The notes under the pieces were generated by a model that saw only the letters and a program-made list of their open reading frames with translations, did no database searches and was not told where the DNA came from. This document shows, piece by piece, positions 30,801-41,502 of a stretch of 64,000 nucleotides of DNA. The stretch spans positions 1 to 64,000 of the forward strand of contig CAJNOJ010000057.1 in NCBI GenBank assembly GCA_905250025.1, written 5' to 3'. Every line of letters begins with the position of its first letter. Position 1 is the first letter of the stretch. Origin of the DNA: Adineta ricciae (Eukaryota; Rotifera; Eurotatoria; Adinetida; Adinetidae). Position numbers and translations under genes: made by a program.

Positions 30801-33797
30801 CGCCATTGTCAACAATCAACGACAAATGGCAGAGAAACTTGCAAATATGGGCGTGGACTTCAATTATCAAGATGAACAGCAGCGTACGGCATTGCACTAT
30901 GCTGTTCAATATTATAGTACAGAATTAATAAATTGGCTGTGTGAATGTGGTAGCAGTCCAACGATATGTGATATAAATGGCAACTATCCATTGATTCAAG
31001 CGATTGAAAAAGGTAAAACTGTTGAAAACATGAAGTGTTCTGACAGAAGAATTCCTTGTCGATATTCACTGCTTTAGGTGACTATGCATCGGCAGAATAT
31101 TTCATCACGAAATATCCAGCGACAAAAAGACAAACGAACAAAGCTGGTCAGACAGCATTACAAATGGCGGAGAATCTTAACTTTGTACGTATCGTCGAGC
31201 TGATTAAAATGAACGAGACCGAGCCTGAACTGATAAAGGATCAAGGAAAAGCAGATGAAACCAAACACGACTATGAAACGTTGCTACAAGCATCTCGTGA
31301 TGGCCACATTAAAATTATCCAAGAGTTCATTGATCAGCGCTACAATTCAACAGCACATAAACGGCACATATGTGGTGAATTAATCGAGCAAGCGAAAAAG
31401 GCTAAACAATTTCAAATTTCAGATATTCTTGAATCTCACTATAACAAGTTAATCATCCGCGACGTGCTATGGGATGAGGAACTAAATCCTTCCGGCGGTA
31501 TCGATATTGTATTGAGTAAACATCATCAGAAAGTCTTGCTGGGCTTCTTGAGTGGTCTCAGCGATCTTATTGCCAACAGTCCGATTGTACTCGATCCAGC
31601 TGATCCTAAAACGTACGTCGAATTGTTTTCTGGCTTAACTGAGAACATGGTGAAACGTTCTCAAGAGTTACAGCAGGTGACGAATGAGCAAGACGTGGTG
31701 AAGATCGTTCAACAAGATGAAACAAATACAAAGGAGCAATTAATCAAGATTAATGGACAACTTGAAAATTTGGAAGAAAGCAAAATTTCTTTACAAAGTC
31801 GTATTCAAGAGGCTGATGAGCGTCTTTTCAAACAGCAAGATCTAACTGCCATACAACGAAAAGAATTATTTAGAGCCATAGAAGCACTCAAACAGCAGAT
31901 GACTATTTACGAGTGTTCAATATTCTTATTCCAACGCCAACAAGAAGCTACAATAGCCCGACAAAAAACAATCAATTTTATCAAAGGAAATTCAAATTTA
32001 ATGATGTTCTATCGTACTATTGAAAGTCTGTTGGAGGCTGTTTTTCATGGTGTTCTAGCACGACAAGGTGGCTATTTAAAAGAAGAAGCATCCATGAAAT
32101 TTGGCAGACCATTTCTGGCATCGGACATAGCTTCAATGAGTGTACCCATATGTGAGTAGATTGATTGAAAATAAACAAAGCTAACTTTCATTTCTACTTT
32201 AGTACAGTTAACGTCGGAAAGTATTAAAACGATACTGAGTCCTATGCTATCGAGACTTCATAAAAGGGAACTGAAGAAAGAATGGGAGAATTTCTCTACA
32301 CTAGGCAATATTGAAGAACTTAAACGCATCGCATCGGACACAGCCGGTTTACTGACGCTTTATTACCGAGAACAGATTCAATGTATTGATCCATCACAGA
32401 AAATTAAGAATGCGACAGCGTCAGACAATAAAACAAATTCTACTAAATATGTCTATGGGGAAAGCTCCGGAGAACTGTCCGTTGTAACCGTCGCTGAATA
32501 CATCACCACCTGGATAGTTGAAGAGCTGAAACTAGGACGTGATCGACTCGTTCCTAGTGAACCGTTACCACATCAACTGTGGCTCTGTGTAGCTAAGAGA
32601 GATCCAATTAATCCAGAAATGTCTAGAAAACTGACATCTGGCATCGGCAGCAATCCCATAGGGCATAAAAAAATTTGCTTAAAAATCAAAAATTTTTTCG
32701 ACAAAGAAATTGTCGTACCAGTCCAAATACGGTATCTGATCGGTTGTGTATCAGTCGTGGGCAATGATGGTGGTATCTATCAGTATCCAGTATCAGCCGA
32801 TGCTTCTGACAATGAGCTGAAATATTCGAACTTCTTTGGTTACGTCTATGTTACTCCATTTTCATCCGATGAGAAAACATTACAAACTATTGTCGAAGGA
32901 CGAAAATTATGTTTAGCTAGTCGGGATGAACATGGCAACATTTTAACAAAATTTGAAGATATCATCGAGCATGCAAAAGCTTATGCTATTGAGAACAAGT
33001 CTCTGGATCCAAGTAAATCATTGATTACACTGGAAACGGCAAAACAAGTGACTGAAGTGATTCGTGCACACAACATCTTTGCCAATCTCGATGATGTTAA
33101 GGAAGAGTTGAAAAAAACTCGAGAAGCAATTGAGTTGAGTGTCGATGCTTTCTGTGAAGAAATCAAAGATAAAGTCAAGGTCTGTCAAACATCCATCGAT
33201 GCAGCCCATGAACAAATTAGAGAAGAATCGGAAAGAAATCGCGTAACGATGACGCAAGATAACGAAATGCGATATGAAAACACTCAAGAGAGATTGGATA
33301 ATACTGTCAAAGACATGGAAAAACGTTTAGAACAATTGATCAACACTCGAATGCGTAGAATGGAAAAGCGAACGCAAGAGACAGCAGAGGAAATTTCAAA
33401 AACAGTTGAAATAGCCAAAGCACAGTGCTTGCAAGCAGTTGAAACTAGCCAACAGTTACTAGAACAAGCTACAATCTCCGTTCGAAGTCTATTGCAACAG
33501 AGTGAACAACAGAATGAAAAATTTCAACGGGACATTGCACTTCATAAATCTGAAATGAAGCAGAACGCGGCTACACAGAGAGACTTATGTGAGCAAATGA
33601 TGTCGGAAATGCGGACGACAATAGAGCGCGATATTAAACAAGCCATACTCGCTCGGCAATCTACTCTTGAAATGCAAGATATTCAGCAACTCATCAGACA
33701 TCAGCTCGAACTGCATGCAAAAGAAATCGAAAACACGAAGGCAAACGCACAGTCACAGATCGAAAATGAAATAAAAGACCCGAATTTAAAGCAATAA
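27802..33797 (+). CDS. Giant ankyrin-repeat protein with globular and coiled-coil C-terminus
   Basis: Three exons, 27802-31012, 31078-32151 and 32203-33797 (introns 65 and 51 bp), give an unbroken 1959-residue frame. Residues 1 to about 1150 are ankyrin repeats, many degenerate, with clear units such as DGQTALHLATNKRHTLVVQY and QQRTALHYAVQYYSTELINW. About 1150-1400 is a helical region with a coiled coil (LIKINGQLENLEESKISLQS). About 1440-1650 is a globular segment without a family I recognise (SGELSVVTVAEYITTWIVEE, HQLWLCVAKRD). The last 250 residues are long coiled coil rich in Gln/Glu/Met. There are no membrane segments, so it is cytosolic. A poly(A) signal AATAAA lies near 33810. It may act as a large scaffold or sensor. 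Confidence 0.85.
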
Positions 33798-33998
33798 GAA
33801 TTTTTTCTAACAATAAAATGAAGTTCTCCGATCTTTGAAATAAATTTCCTAATCACTTGATCGAATGTTATGTATTTTTTCCTCAAGTACAAAGATTTAA
33901 CAATATAGAGGCGAGTCAAACGTTTATTTCCATTAGCAAAGAATAAAAAATATGTAACAAATAGTACACGCTCTGAGCTACATAAAACAGATTATAGT

Positions 33999-36755
33999 CT
34001 ACTCGTGTCTCTCCCAGTGTAGTCGGCGACGATTGGCTCTATCAAATTTTATCGAGAGGCGCCAATGATAGAAAGTCATTGCTATCTTTTTGCGACACAT
34101 AACAAGAACTAACGAAATTGTGATCAATAACATAAGAAATAATGCTAATGGTATAGATAACAATAAGAAGAAGAAATATTGGTTCTGGATAACGATAACT
34201 TTTTTATCATTTATGGCAATAGCAGCAACAAAAGAATGATGACTAACTGATCCGATAACAATTGCTTTACACATTTGCCCATCCTGATGATCTTTCGTAT
34301 AAGGATAGCAACGGCATTCAATGTGTGGTGTACAGCAATCACTCTCATTTCTACATTCGCTCGTTGAACAGCAATTATCCTGAAGGGAAAGTGTTGTTGA
34401 CGTCTGACTGATTGAGGTGTATGGAATTATTGATGAAGCCGACGTCGGCGTAAAAGATGTACCGGGAAATATTGATGGAACGTTTATACCCACTGGCAGC
34501 GAGTTCGAGTCGGATATTAAGGCAAAATTATCTGACGAGTGCAATGGAGTCGTCGATGATGCTTCGACTTGACTTGTAGTTATTCGTATAGGAGCTGTAG
34601 TTGAGTCAGATGATGCTTCATTTAGGGAAGCATACCTGTTTGACAAATGTGACAGAATGCTTGATGATGTTCCAGTGTCAATTGTGGTCAATTTAACATC
34701 AACATTTTCTGAGGTCGTAGTCATACTACTGCTTTTTACGCCGTACGAAGTGAAATCATCTGTGACGTCTGTCGAAAGTGATTCAACGTACGTGGTAGGG
34801 AGCGTAATTGTAGACATCGTTGTTCCTTCAGTATCGACGGTTACTTCAGAAGAATGTGCTGTACTAGCACTGGTTTGAAGGTCCGATGCTACAGTCACAT
34901 GAGAGACAGAGACACTGTTAGTCGTCGAGTTAGGCAAGAACGAAGCTGTTGTTTTTGTTGTTGTCTTCGATGAACTGATATTTTGAGGTGCACATTGTTG
35001 AGTTAATGAATCATAGCAAACGCCTAGACAAAGTTGTATTTGGTCTGGTCGATAATGATCATATGGCTTAGGCACATTACATACTGTTCTCCTATCGTTA
35101 GCACATATTTGATAATCGCTAACAAGACATTGTTTACCACACACGCGATTATTTGAACAAAGTGTATCATTAAAACATTTGTGAGAAGCAGAGTCGTAGC
35201 ACACATTAGTAGAACAGCGATGTTGCCAAATTAAGCACAGTGTATCGTTTAAACATTTTGATCTCAGTGGATTATAACAAACGTGTCCATACTGTGTAGG
35301 ACAAAGGCGTTCAGCAAGATTACAAAGTAAGCCACTTATACAGATATGCGTCAAAGCATTATAACAAGTATTCGAACAATCTGATATACATTGGATATTA
35401 CCGTTAGAACAATGCCGGATTGCTGGATATCCTGCATCATAGCATGTGCCATTACATATTTTTATCTGGTTCGGCTTATAAGCAGTATAGTGCTGCGATG
35501 TGTTGCATAGTGTTACACCGTCATTTGCACAAATTTGATAAGAAGGATAAGTGTTCAGGATACATTGATTATTACAAACGCGATCTTTATCATAGCAGAG
35601 TGTATGATTTAAGCATCTTTTAAGCCGTGGATCATAACATTGTAGGTACGGCGGTTCAATTGGATAACCACTATAAGTACTATATCGTGCTTCACATAGA
35701 CTATACCCAAGTGGGCATCGAGTATCGTTAAGGCAGACGACATGTGCTGACTCGTAACACTCGCCAGCACACATGCCATCTATACACGAGACAACTCCAT
35801 TGATGCATTGTTGCAGACTTACATCAAAACAAGTACCGTTACATACGTGCATTTGATAGACTAGATACCTAGTGTAAGAATCCTTAACGTCACAAATAGT
35901 ACGTTTGTCACTGGCACACACTTGTCTATAAGCAGTATATCCAGTTATACAGCGTCCATTACAGACGCGACTATTATTACAAAGAGCCTTATCGATACAT
36001 TTCGAAGACCAAGGATTGTAACACTCGAGTTGGGGGAAATCAAGAGGATGGCCATTATCAGAACGGTAATTGGTCAAACAAACTTCTTGTCCAAGAGAAC
36101 AAACAGTTCCGTTCACGCAAACGTGTGTTCTTGGATCGTAGCAACTATCAGAGCAGTTGTAAATACATTGCAAAGAACCGTTCACACAATGTTTTACTTC
36201 TATTTCAGTATCATAGCAAGAACCATTACACACTTGTATCTGATTTGGTTGATACCAAGTATAAGGATATCGTACGTTACACAGTGTTACACCGTCATTT
36301 GCACAAATTTGATTAGAAGGAGAAGTGCCCAGGATACATTGATTATTACAAACGCGATCTTTATCATAGCAGAGTGTATGATTTAAACATCTTTGAAGTC
36401 GTGGCTTGTAGCACTGCAATCGTGTCGGTACAATTGAATTGCCATTATTACTATCATACTTCACTTCACAAACATCTTCATCAATATCACATAAAATACC
36501 ATTGATGCAGGTTTGCCAAACTGGATCATAACATTCTTTTCCACATGTATTGATACACGTGACAATTGCATGCGACTTGGGACAATATTGTGTTGCTGGA
36601 TCGTAGCAAAATTCATTTCCACATAGCTTTTGGGTACCAGGACACATAGTCGTTGCATGCAAAGATATACTATTGCAGTTGACTAGTGTCATACTCCAAA
36701 GCAGGAAAACTGGCGAATAATAGATTCGTGTACACATTCGACTTATTTTTACCAT
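33999..36755 (-). CDS. Type I membrane protein with tandem Cys-rich (CBM52-like) modules and mucin-like stalk
   Basis: Intronless, 918 residues from the ATG at 36755. A signal peptide (about 1-28) is followed by about 580 residues of regular Cys-rich modules of the form CYDP....C.NG..C, with many N-glycosylation sites (NHT, NGS, NGT). The short CYDPxxxxCxNG unit resembles the small carbohydrate-binding domain of fungal glucanases (PF10645); this is tentative. About 590-790 is a Thr/Ser-rich mucin-like stalk. A membrane-proximal Cys cluster (CCSTSECRNESDCC) follows, then one TM helix (FFFLLLSIPLALFLMLLITI) and a short basic tail. It is likely a cell-surface or epithelial lectin-like mucin. Two 774-bp-spaced internal copies share near-identical DNA. 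Confidence 0.82.
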   Translation of the reverse strand: MVKISRMCTRIYYSPVFLLWSMTLVNCNSISLHATTMCPGTQKLCGNEFCYDPATQYCPKSHAIVTCINTCGKECYDPVWQTCINGILCDIDEDVCEVKYDSNNGNSIVPTRLQCYKPRLQRCLNHTLCYDKDRVCNNQCILGTSPSNQICANDGVTLCNVRYPYTWYQPNQIQVCNGSCYDTEIEVKHCVNGSLQCIYNCSDSCYDPRTHVCVNGTVCSLGQEVCLTNYRSDNGHPLDFPQLECYNPWSSKCIDKALCNNSRVCNGRCITGYTAYRQVCASDKRTICDVKDSYTRYLVYQMHVCNGTCFDVSLQQCINGVVSCIDGMCAGECYESAHVVCLNDTRCPLGYSLCEARYSTYSGYPIEPPYLQCYDPRLKRCLNHTLCYDKDRVCNNQCILNTYPSYQICANDGVTLCNTSQHYTAYKPNQIKICNGTCYDAGYPAIRHCSNGNIQCISDCSNTCYNALTHICISGLLCNLAERLCPTQYGHVCYNPLRSKCLNDTLCLIWQHRCSTNVCYDSASHKCFNDTLCSNNRVCGKQCLVSDYQICANDRRTVCNVPKPYDHYRPDQIQLCLGVCYDSLTQQCAPQNISSSKTTTKTTASFLPNSTTNSVSVSHVTVASDLQTSASTAHSSEVTVDTEGTTMSTITLPTTYVESLSTDVTDDFTSYGVKSSSMTTTSENVDVKLTTIDTGTSSSILSHLSNRYASLNEASSDSTTAPIRITTSQVEASSTTPLHSSDNFALISDSNSLPVGINVPSIFPGTSFTPTSASSIIPYTSISQTSTTLSLQDNCCSTSECRNESDCCTPHIECRCYPYTKDHQDGQMCKAIVIGSVSHHSFVAAIAINDKKVIVIQNQYFFFLLLSIPLALFLMLLITISLVLVMCRKKIAMTFYHWRLSIKFDRANRRRLHWERHE

Positions 36756-37192
36756 TAAAGATCAGAGAAGTACTTTCATTATGTATGTATGTGGTTTAGC
36801 GAAATTGTCTCAATGGATAACTTTTAAACTCTGTGTAAGGTTTTATTAAGTGGTCAAAAACGGTTTTTTCCTTCTTGCAATGTAATTTTGCGCTGTAATA
36901 TGATGAAGCAACAGTCATCTTCGTGACTTTTACCGTTTGTCAGCAACAATTGCACACAAAACCGTCCTGATTATGCAAGAGAAAATTTCTGATATGTCAA
37001 ATCCGATATCAACATAGGAATATAATACTTTTTTGTTAATCATATACTTCCTGCTGTCGTAATATACATCTAGATAAAGAAAAAATAATTCGATTTGTGG
37101 CTGTAGAGAGGTGATGGCACGAGTTTTTTTAAATTTCTTTTTATTTGTCGAAGAATGTGTGTTCGGTATGAAATCTCAGTTTTTGAAGTTGC
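36756..37192. other. Intergenic
   Basis: A stretch of 437 bp between two minus-strand genes. Nothing was recognised. Confidence 0.4.
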
Positions 37193-39088
37193 TTAGTAAA
37201 TGTAATTTGACAGTATTATTAATGCCAGGAGATTGAGAATGAATAGAACATCTGTTTGCACATTGATTCCAAACGATGAAATATTGCTATCAATGATCTG
37301 CTCCAAGAGTTGTTCGAGATTGAAATAATCCGGACCGGTGATATGTTTATCTATTGGTTGTGATGCAAATTCTCTTGGACAGTCGGGATTCAGTTTATTG
37401 ATATATATTTCATACACATTTAATTTCAAGAACGCACTTGTTGGAAAGTAATGCAGAGGTGGACTACTACTATCATTAACCAGGTTATAATACATGACAA
37501 TATCGTTCCAATTGAATGCACCACCACCTGCATAACTCGAACTTTCAAACGGACTATTTCCACCGTATCCACCGCCGATACCGTAGATAGTTTTAAAATT
37601 AGAACCAAATTTGAGTTTGGATAAGAATAGTCCGCATGCACTTCCACACGTACCATCGGTTAAAACATAGATTGATCGAAAGTATTTGGGTGTGGTGTTG
37701 TTTCTAAGCCAATATTGTCCTTCGCCGAAGACTTGTCCATCACAATTAATCGACCATTTCATCGAATATTCTTCCGTAATGTTACCTCGCGTGTAATTCC
37801 TATATGGTTGTATCCAATCCATATTTGTAAACGATTCACCGGTCTGAAGGTTTAAAATTGAATTTGGATAAAACGTAAACACTCTCGACCATGTTTGTAA
37901 GATTTTGGTTATCCGTCCGTCCAATGGTTCATACAGGTTACTCAAATTCGAATATTCGGGAATGAGATAATTGAGTAAACCATACGCCATACAACTATGA
38001 CCTCCATGATTACCGATCAAATCGATAATCAATGAATCTCCAGAAGCTGCCAACAGGATTTTCTTTATATCTGGGAAATGCTCTTCATCAAATGAACCAA
38101 GCTTGATAACTGCAGTTTTGGTTCTCTTGTGAGTATAAAGATAAGTCGTATTTCCACCCATGATATAGTCGAAACGGTCAGTTGATCTTTCGTAGTACCA
38201 ATCGAGTTTTTCGAAATTGTTGACATAGTTCAGAACTCGCGTTTGGTCAAATGCTGGTGTTGGTCGTAAAAAACTGTTCTCTTTTTCGAAATCTAATTGA
38301 CTGTTAAACTGTTTTGTGATAAGAACAACGTAAGGAAATGTTACGGTGATATTGTGAAACGTAAATGTTATGTTGTCACGCAATGGCATCGGATATTTAG
38401 CGAGATTCCGTAACCAGAATTCTTCTTTGAAGACCGAATTCAATTTAACATTTTTATCTTTGCTGATCAGTGAGTGTCGTTCAGAAAATTCTTTGATATA
38501 ATCGAATGCATTCACACCATCGATTTTGGTGATCATTTCATTCGTATAATGCATATTGAAATCATTTCCTGTGAGAGAGGAGTATAATTTAACGCCTTGT
38601 TTTATTTTGATTTGTTGTGTTGCAGGAAGAAATTCGAAAATAAATGGTAATAATAAAATGAAATTAGCGTATCCTAATGGAGCAGTATATTGCGTATGAT
38701 AATCATTAAGTTTTTTGAATGAATTCACGATTGCTATATGAAAATCATAATCACTTTGATATGCATTCATATTGGATTGATTAACGATATTGACCAACTC
38801 ATTGTCAAGGTTTACATTGATAAAATAAGGTGCATTGCTTTGACGAGCTATACTTAGGAAACTGTAAAAATCTAACGAATTGAATAGCTGTTGTATGGTT
38901 TGATTCACGATCGTTTTATTCAATATTATACTTTGAAAGCATGGTTTTACTTTGTCTAATGTGGAATACGACCAATTCGAAGGAAGTATATCGGCAATTG
39001 TTGAAGTGAACGTACATGAATCGATACCACTGGCAACCGAAAACGTGAAACATATTACGATGACAAGGAAAGATGCGTTGGCCTTCAT
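37193..39088 (-). CDS. Secreted or membrane-anchored S41 (CPAF-like) serine protease
   Basis: Intronless, 631 residues from the ATG at 39088. A signal peptide (about 1-21) precedes a long glycosylated N-terminal region. The S41 core is recognisable: SLIIDLIGNHGGHSCMAYGL (the LxGNxGG motif) and VLTDGTCGSACGLFLSKLK, with the nucleophile Ser in GSACG near residue 485. The pattern LTDGTCGSACG matches the fungal CPAF-like subgroup rather than bacterial Ctp/Tsp. There is no visible PDZ. The last about 18 residues are hydrophobic (LFILNLLALIILS), suggesting a GPI-attachment signal or a terminal TM anchor. The substrate is unknown. Confidence 0.82.
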   Translation of the reverse strand: MKANASFLVIVICFTFSVASGIDSCTFTSTIADILPSNWSYSTLDKVKPCFQSIILNKTIVNQTIQQLFNSLDFYSFLSIARQSNAPYFINVNLDNELVNIVNQSNMNAYQSDYDFHIAIVNSFKKLNDYHTQYTAPLGYANFILLLPFIFEFLPATQQIKIKQGVKLYSSLTGNDFNMHYTNEMITKIDGVNAFDYIKEFSERHSLISKDKNVKLNSVFKEEFWLRNLAKYPMPLRDNITFTFHNITVTFPYVVLITKQFNSQLDFEKENSFLRPTPAFDQTRVLNYVNNFEKLDWYYERSTDRFDYIMGGNTTYLYTHKRTKTAVIKLGSFDEEHFPDIKKILLAASGDSLIIDLIGNHGGHSCMAYGLLNYLIPEYSNLSNLYEPLDGRITKILQTWSRVFTFYPNSILNLQTGESFTNMDWIQPYRNYTRGNITEEYSMKWSINCDGQVFGEGQYWLRNNTTPKYFRSIYVLTDGTCGSACGLFLSKLKFGSNFKTIYGIGGGYGGNSPFESSSYAGGGAFNWNDIVMYYNLVNDSSSPPLHYFPTSAFLKLNVYEIYINKLNPDCPREFASQPIDKHITGPDYFNLEQLLEQIIDSNISSFGINVQTDVLFILNLLALIILSNYIY

Positions 39089-39753
39089 TCAGAGGTTTCG
39101 ATAGAGAATAAACCTATAAGCTGTATGTCTATATAGTATATGGTATGATGTATAGATTAGCAAATTAATCAGCAAAGATCAGGTTTTTTCATGTTTCAGT
39201 TTTCTCGTTTTTCTTCTGTGCGCACGACTATTGGTCTAACGGTAGAAAGTGAGCCCTAATCTTTGTTTTAACGATATCTCAATCGGTATATCTTTCATTG
39301 TAGAAGTTGAGTCAGAAGTTAAATATGCACATAGGTGTGAATCAATACAGAATGCCTTTACTCATTTCGATTTCTAAGTTTGTGAGAGTGAAAGCAGAAC
39401 TATAAATTTGTCATCTGCGCCCACAACGCTAAAGTTTCATCAAATTTGGTCGCTCGATGTTGACGCATTTTGTTTCGCTATGTGTTAAAAGTTCTCGGTA
39501 GAATTTTCTAAGCTGCTATTTGTTTTGCATGCCATACAGTTGAATGGGTTTTGTGCGGGAGAAAGATGTCGATAGCTCTCATTGCACAGGTATTTGTCTT
39601 GATGTCATTCGTTCTTCCCGTCATTTAACTTCCTATGAATCACGCTTGGGAAGTAGGTGTATTAGTATGCAATTATATTTGCATACTTCAAATTACACGT
39701 GTTGATCGTATCTATCACCGGTATAGTTAATAGTTTTTGCAAGTTTGCTTTTC
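39089..39753. other. Intergenic
   Basis: A stretch of 665 bp between divergent genes. It includes a tRNA-A-box-like stretch near 39230 but no B box. No gene is supported. Confidence 0.4.
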
Positions 39754-41183
39754 ATGTCGCGCCAATACTACAACGATTCGTATCAATCATCAACTCCTCG
39801 TCGTGTACCTGCTTCGTTTTATCAACCAACGAACAGTTCATCTCGACGTCAGCCATCGACGTCATCGAGAAATTTCGTCTCGCAATCTACGTTTCAGCCA
39901 ATTCAAGAAAGACATTTCGTCGCACCGGCACCGCCTCCTTCTCGCCAGTACTATGGAGACTATGATCATTCTGATAGATATCCTAATCGGATGCATGTAA
40001 GTTTGACAAATTCACTCATGGTTACAATAAATATGTCATACTTTTTATACTAGACTCCATCAAATGACCGCCCACAACGTCGATATCGTTTAGAGCCACC
40101 TTCCAATCATTCGTATATGCAATATCCTCAATCGTACGAAAACGATTATTATCATGCTCAGCGAGAACAACCACAACCCCAGCAATGGCCACCACAGTTT
40201 CCGTCAAACCGTACCACACACCGTCAAACACATGCTTACGATCAAGATTATTCCAATTACGCAGGAAATACCGATCATTATGATCAAAATTATTATCAAC
40301 CAGAATACTATCCATCTCAATCCTATAACTTACCTTCGTAAGTGCAACTTATCTACTCATAATGTCTACTGCCATGCAGATTTTCTAGAAATCATCGAGC
40401 ATCAGACAGTCCAAGAGTCCGACCCAATTTGTATCCCGACCGATCTGCCCATCCTCCGTCGTTGTCGTCGCCCTCTTCTTCTCCTTTCTCCTCGTCCCCT
40501 TCATCAGTTCCACAACAACGTGTGGTCGTACAACAACATCATCCGGTATCCCTACTTGCCCATATTCTCCAGTACGTCCTGGAAAACAAAAAGCATTTAC
40601 TCGTTTCATCGAAATTTTCTCATTTATAGAAATTTTCTCGGCGATCAACGTCCAGTAAGAGATGCGAGACTTCGCAATAACTATGCTGATAATGATGATG
40701 GCGACGACGACTTTGGTCATGCAATCATAAGTCCAATTAATCTTATTGCTCTAGGGATGATGATGCAACGGCCGGCCATTGTGCATATTCAATTGGGTGT
40801 AAGTCAATTGATGTGAGTTTTTGCAATACAATTCGATTGCTTCTCATCTAGAATCTAATGGGCCTACTTGGTGAAGAAGAAACGCCTGTAGGTCTATCCG
40901 AAGAAGATATTAAGCGTATACCAAAGGTGACGTACAAAAAGTCAAGTAAATCTAAAGCCAATGACGATAAATGTGCTATTTGCCTGAGTAATTATAAAAC
41001 CGGTGAAACTTTGAAACGTTTACGATGTGATCACTTTTTCCATTCGGACTGCATCGATCCCTGGTTAAAAGTATGTATTGACGAACATCTTAGTTTTCGG
41101 TCAGACTTGATTATCTTTATTTTTTGTCATTTCTCTAGACTTCTGTACAATGTCCAATCTGCCGTGGCGCACAAACAAATTAA
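39754..41183 (+). CDS. RING-H2 finger protein, probable E3 ubiquitin ligase
   Basis: Six exons: 39754-39996, 40054-40337, 40389-40571, 40630-40798, 40852-41070 and 41139-41183. All introns are 51-68 bp GT...AG, and the total is 1143 nt (380 residues) in one frame. The N-terminal two thirds are low-complexity, rich in Tyr/Gln/Pro/Ser. An acidic patch (DNDDGDDDFG) and a short hydrophobic stretch follow. Then comes LSEEDIKRIP and a complete C3H2C3 RING, CAICLSNYKTGETLKRLRC through CDHFFHSDC to CPICRG. The DPWLKTSVQCPICR ending is typical of RNF11/RNF126-like ligases. The last RING cysteines lie in a 45-bp terminal exon that is easily missed. Confidence 0.88.
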
Positions 41184-41502
41184 AATAGATACTGCCTTTC
41201 ATTGCCAAACAAGTATCTCTTTTCTCCTGTGAACTAATATTTCTATTTTTATATCAATACTTAACTTACAATTTTTTTAAAAACTGTACTAACTAAACCC
41301 GACTTCACATTATTAAAAGCACTAAAATACCAAGAATAAACCTGACAGCTAAACATCAGTCACTGTCTTATTTGTCACAGAGTCGGGATGTATCGGAATC
41401 GAACGAGTGTATTTACATCAAACTGAATATGGTTTTACACACGATGATCTTTTCATTTATTATAAAACAAACATCTAATTTCACAGGAGAAAAACTAAAA
41501 AT
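41184..41502. other. Intergenic between convergent genes
   Basis: A stretch of 319 bp, AT-rich, with no gene recognised. Confidence 0.4.

Noticed and set aside
34657..34878. Plus-strand Val/Ser-rich frame
   Set aside because: Antisense shadow of the Thr/Ser-rich stalk of the Cys-rich membrane protein.
39224..39300. Second tRNA-like A-box (TTGGTCTAACGGTAGAA)
   Set aside because: No B box or cloverleaf could be built downstream.
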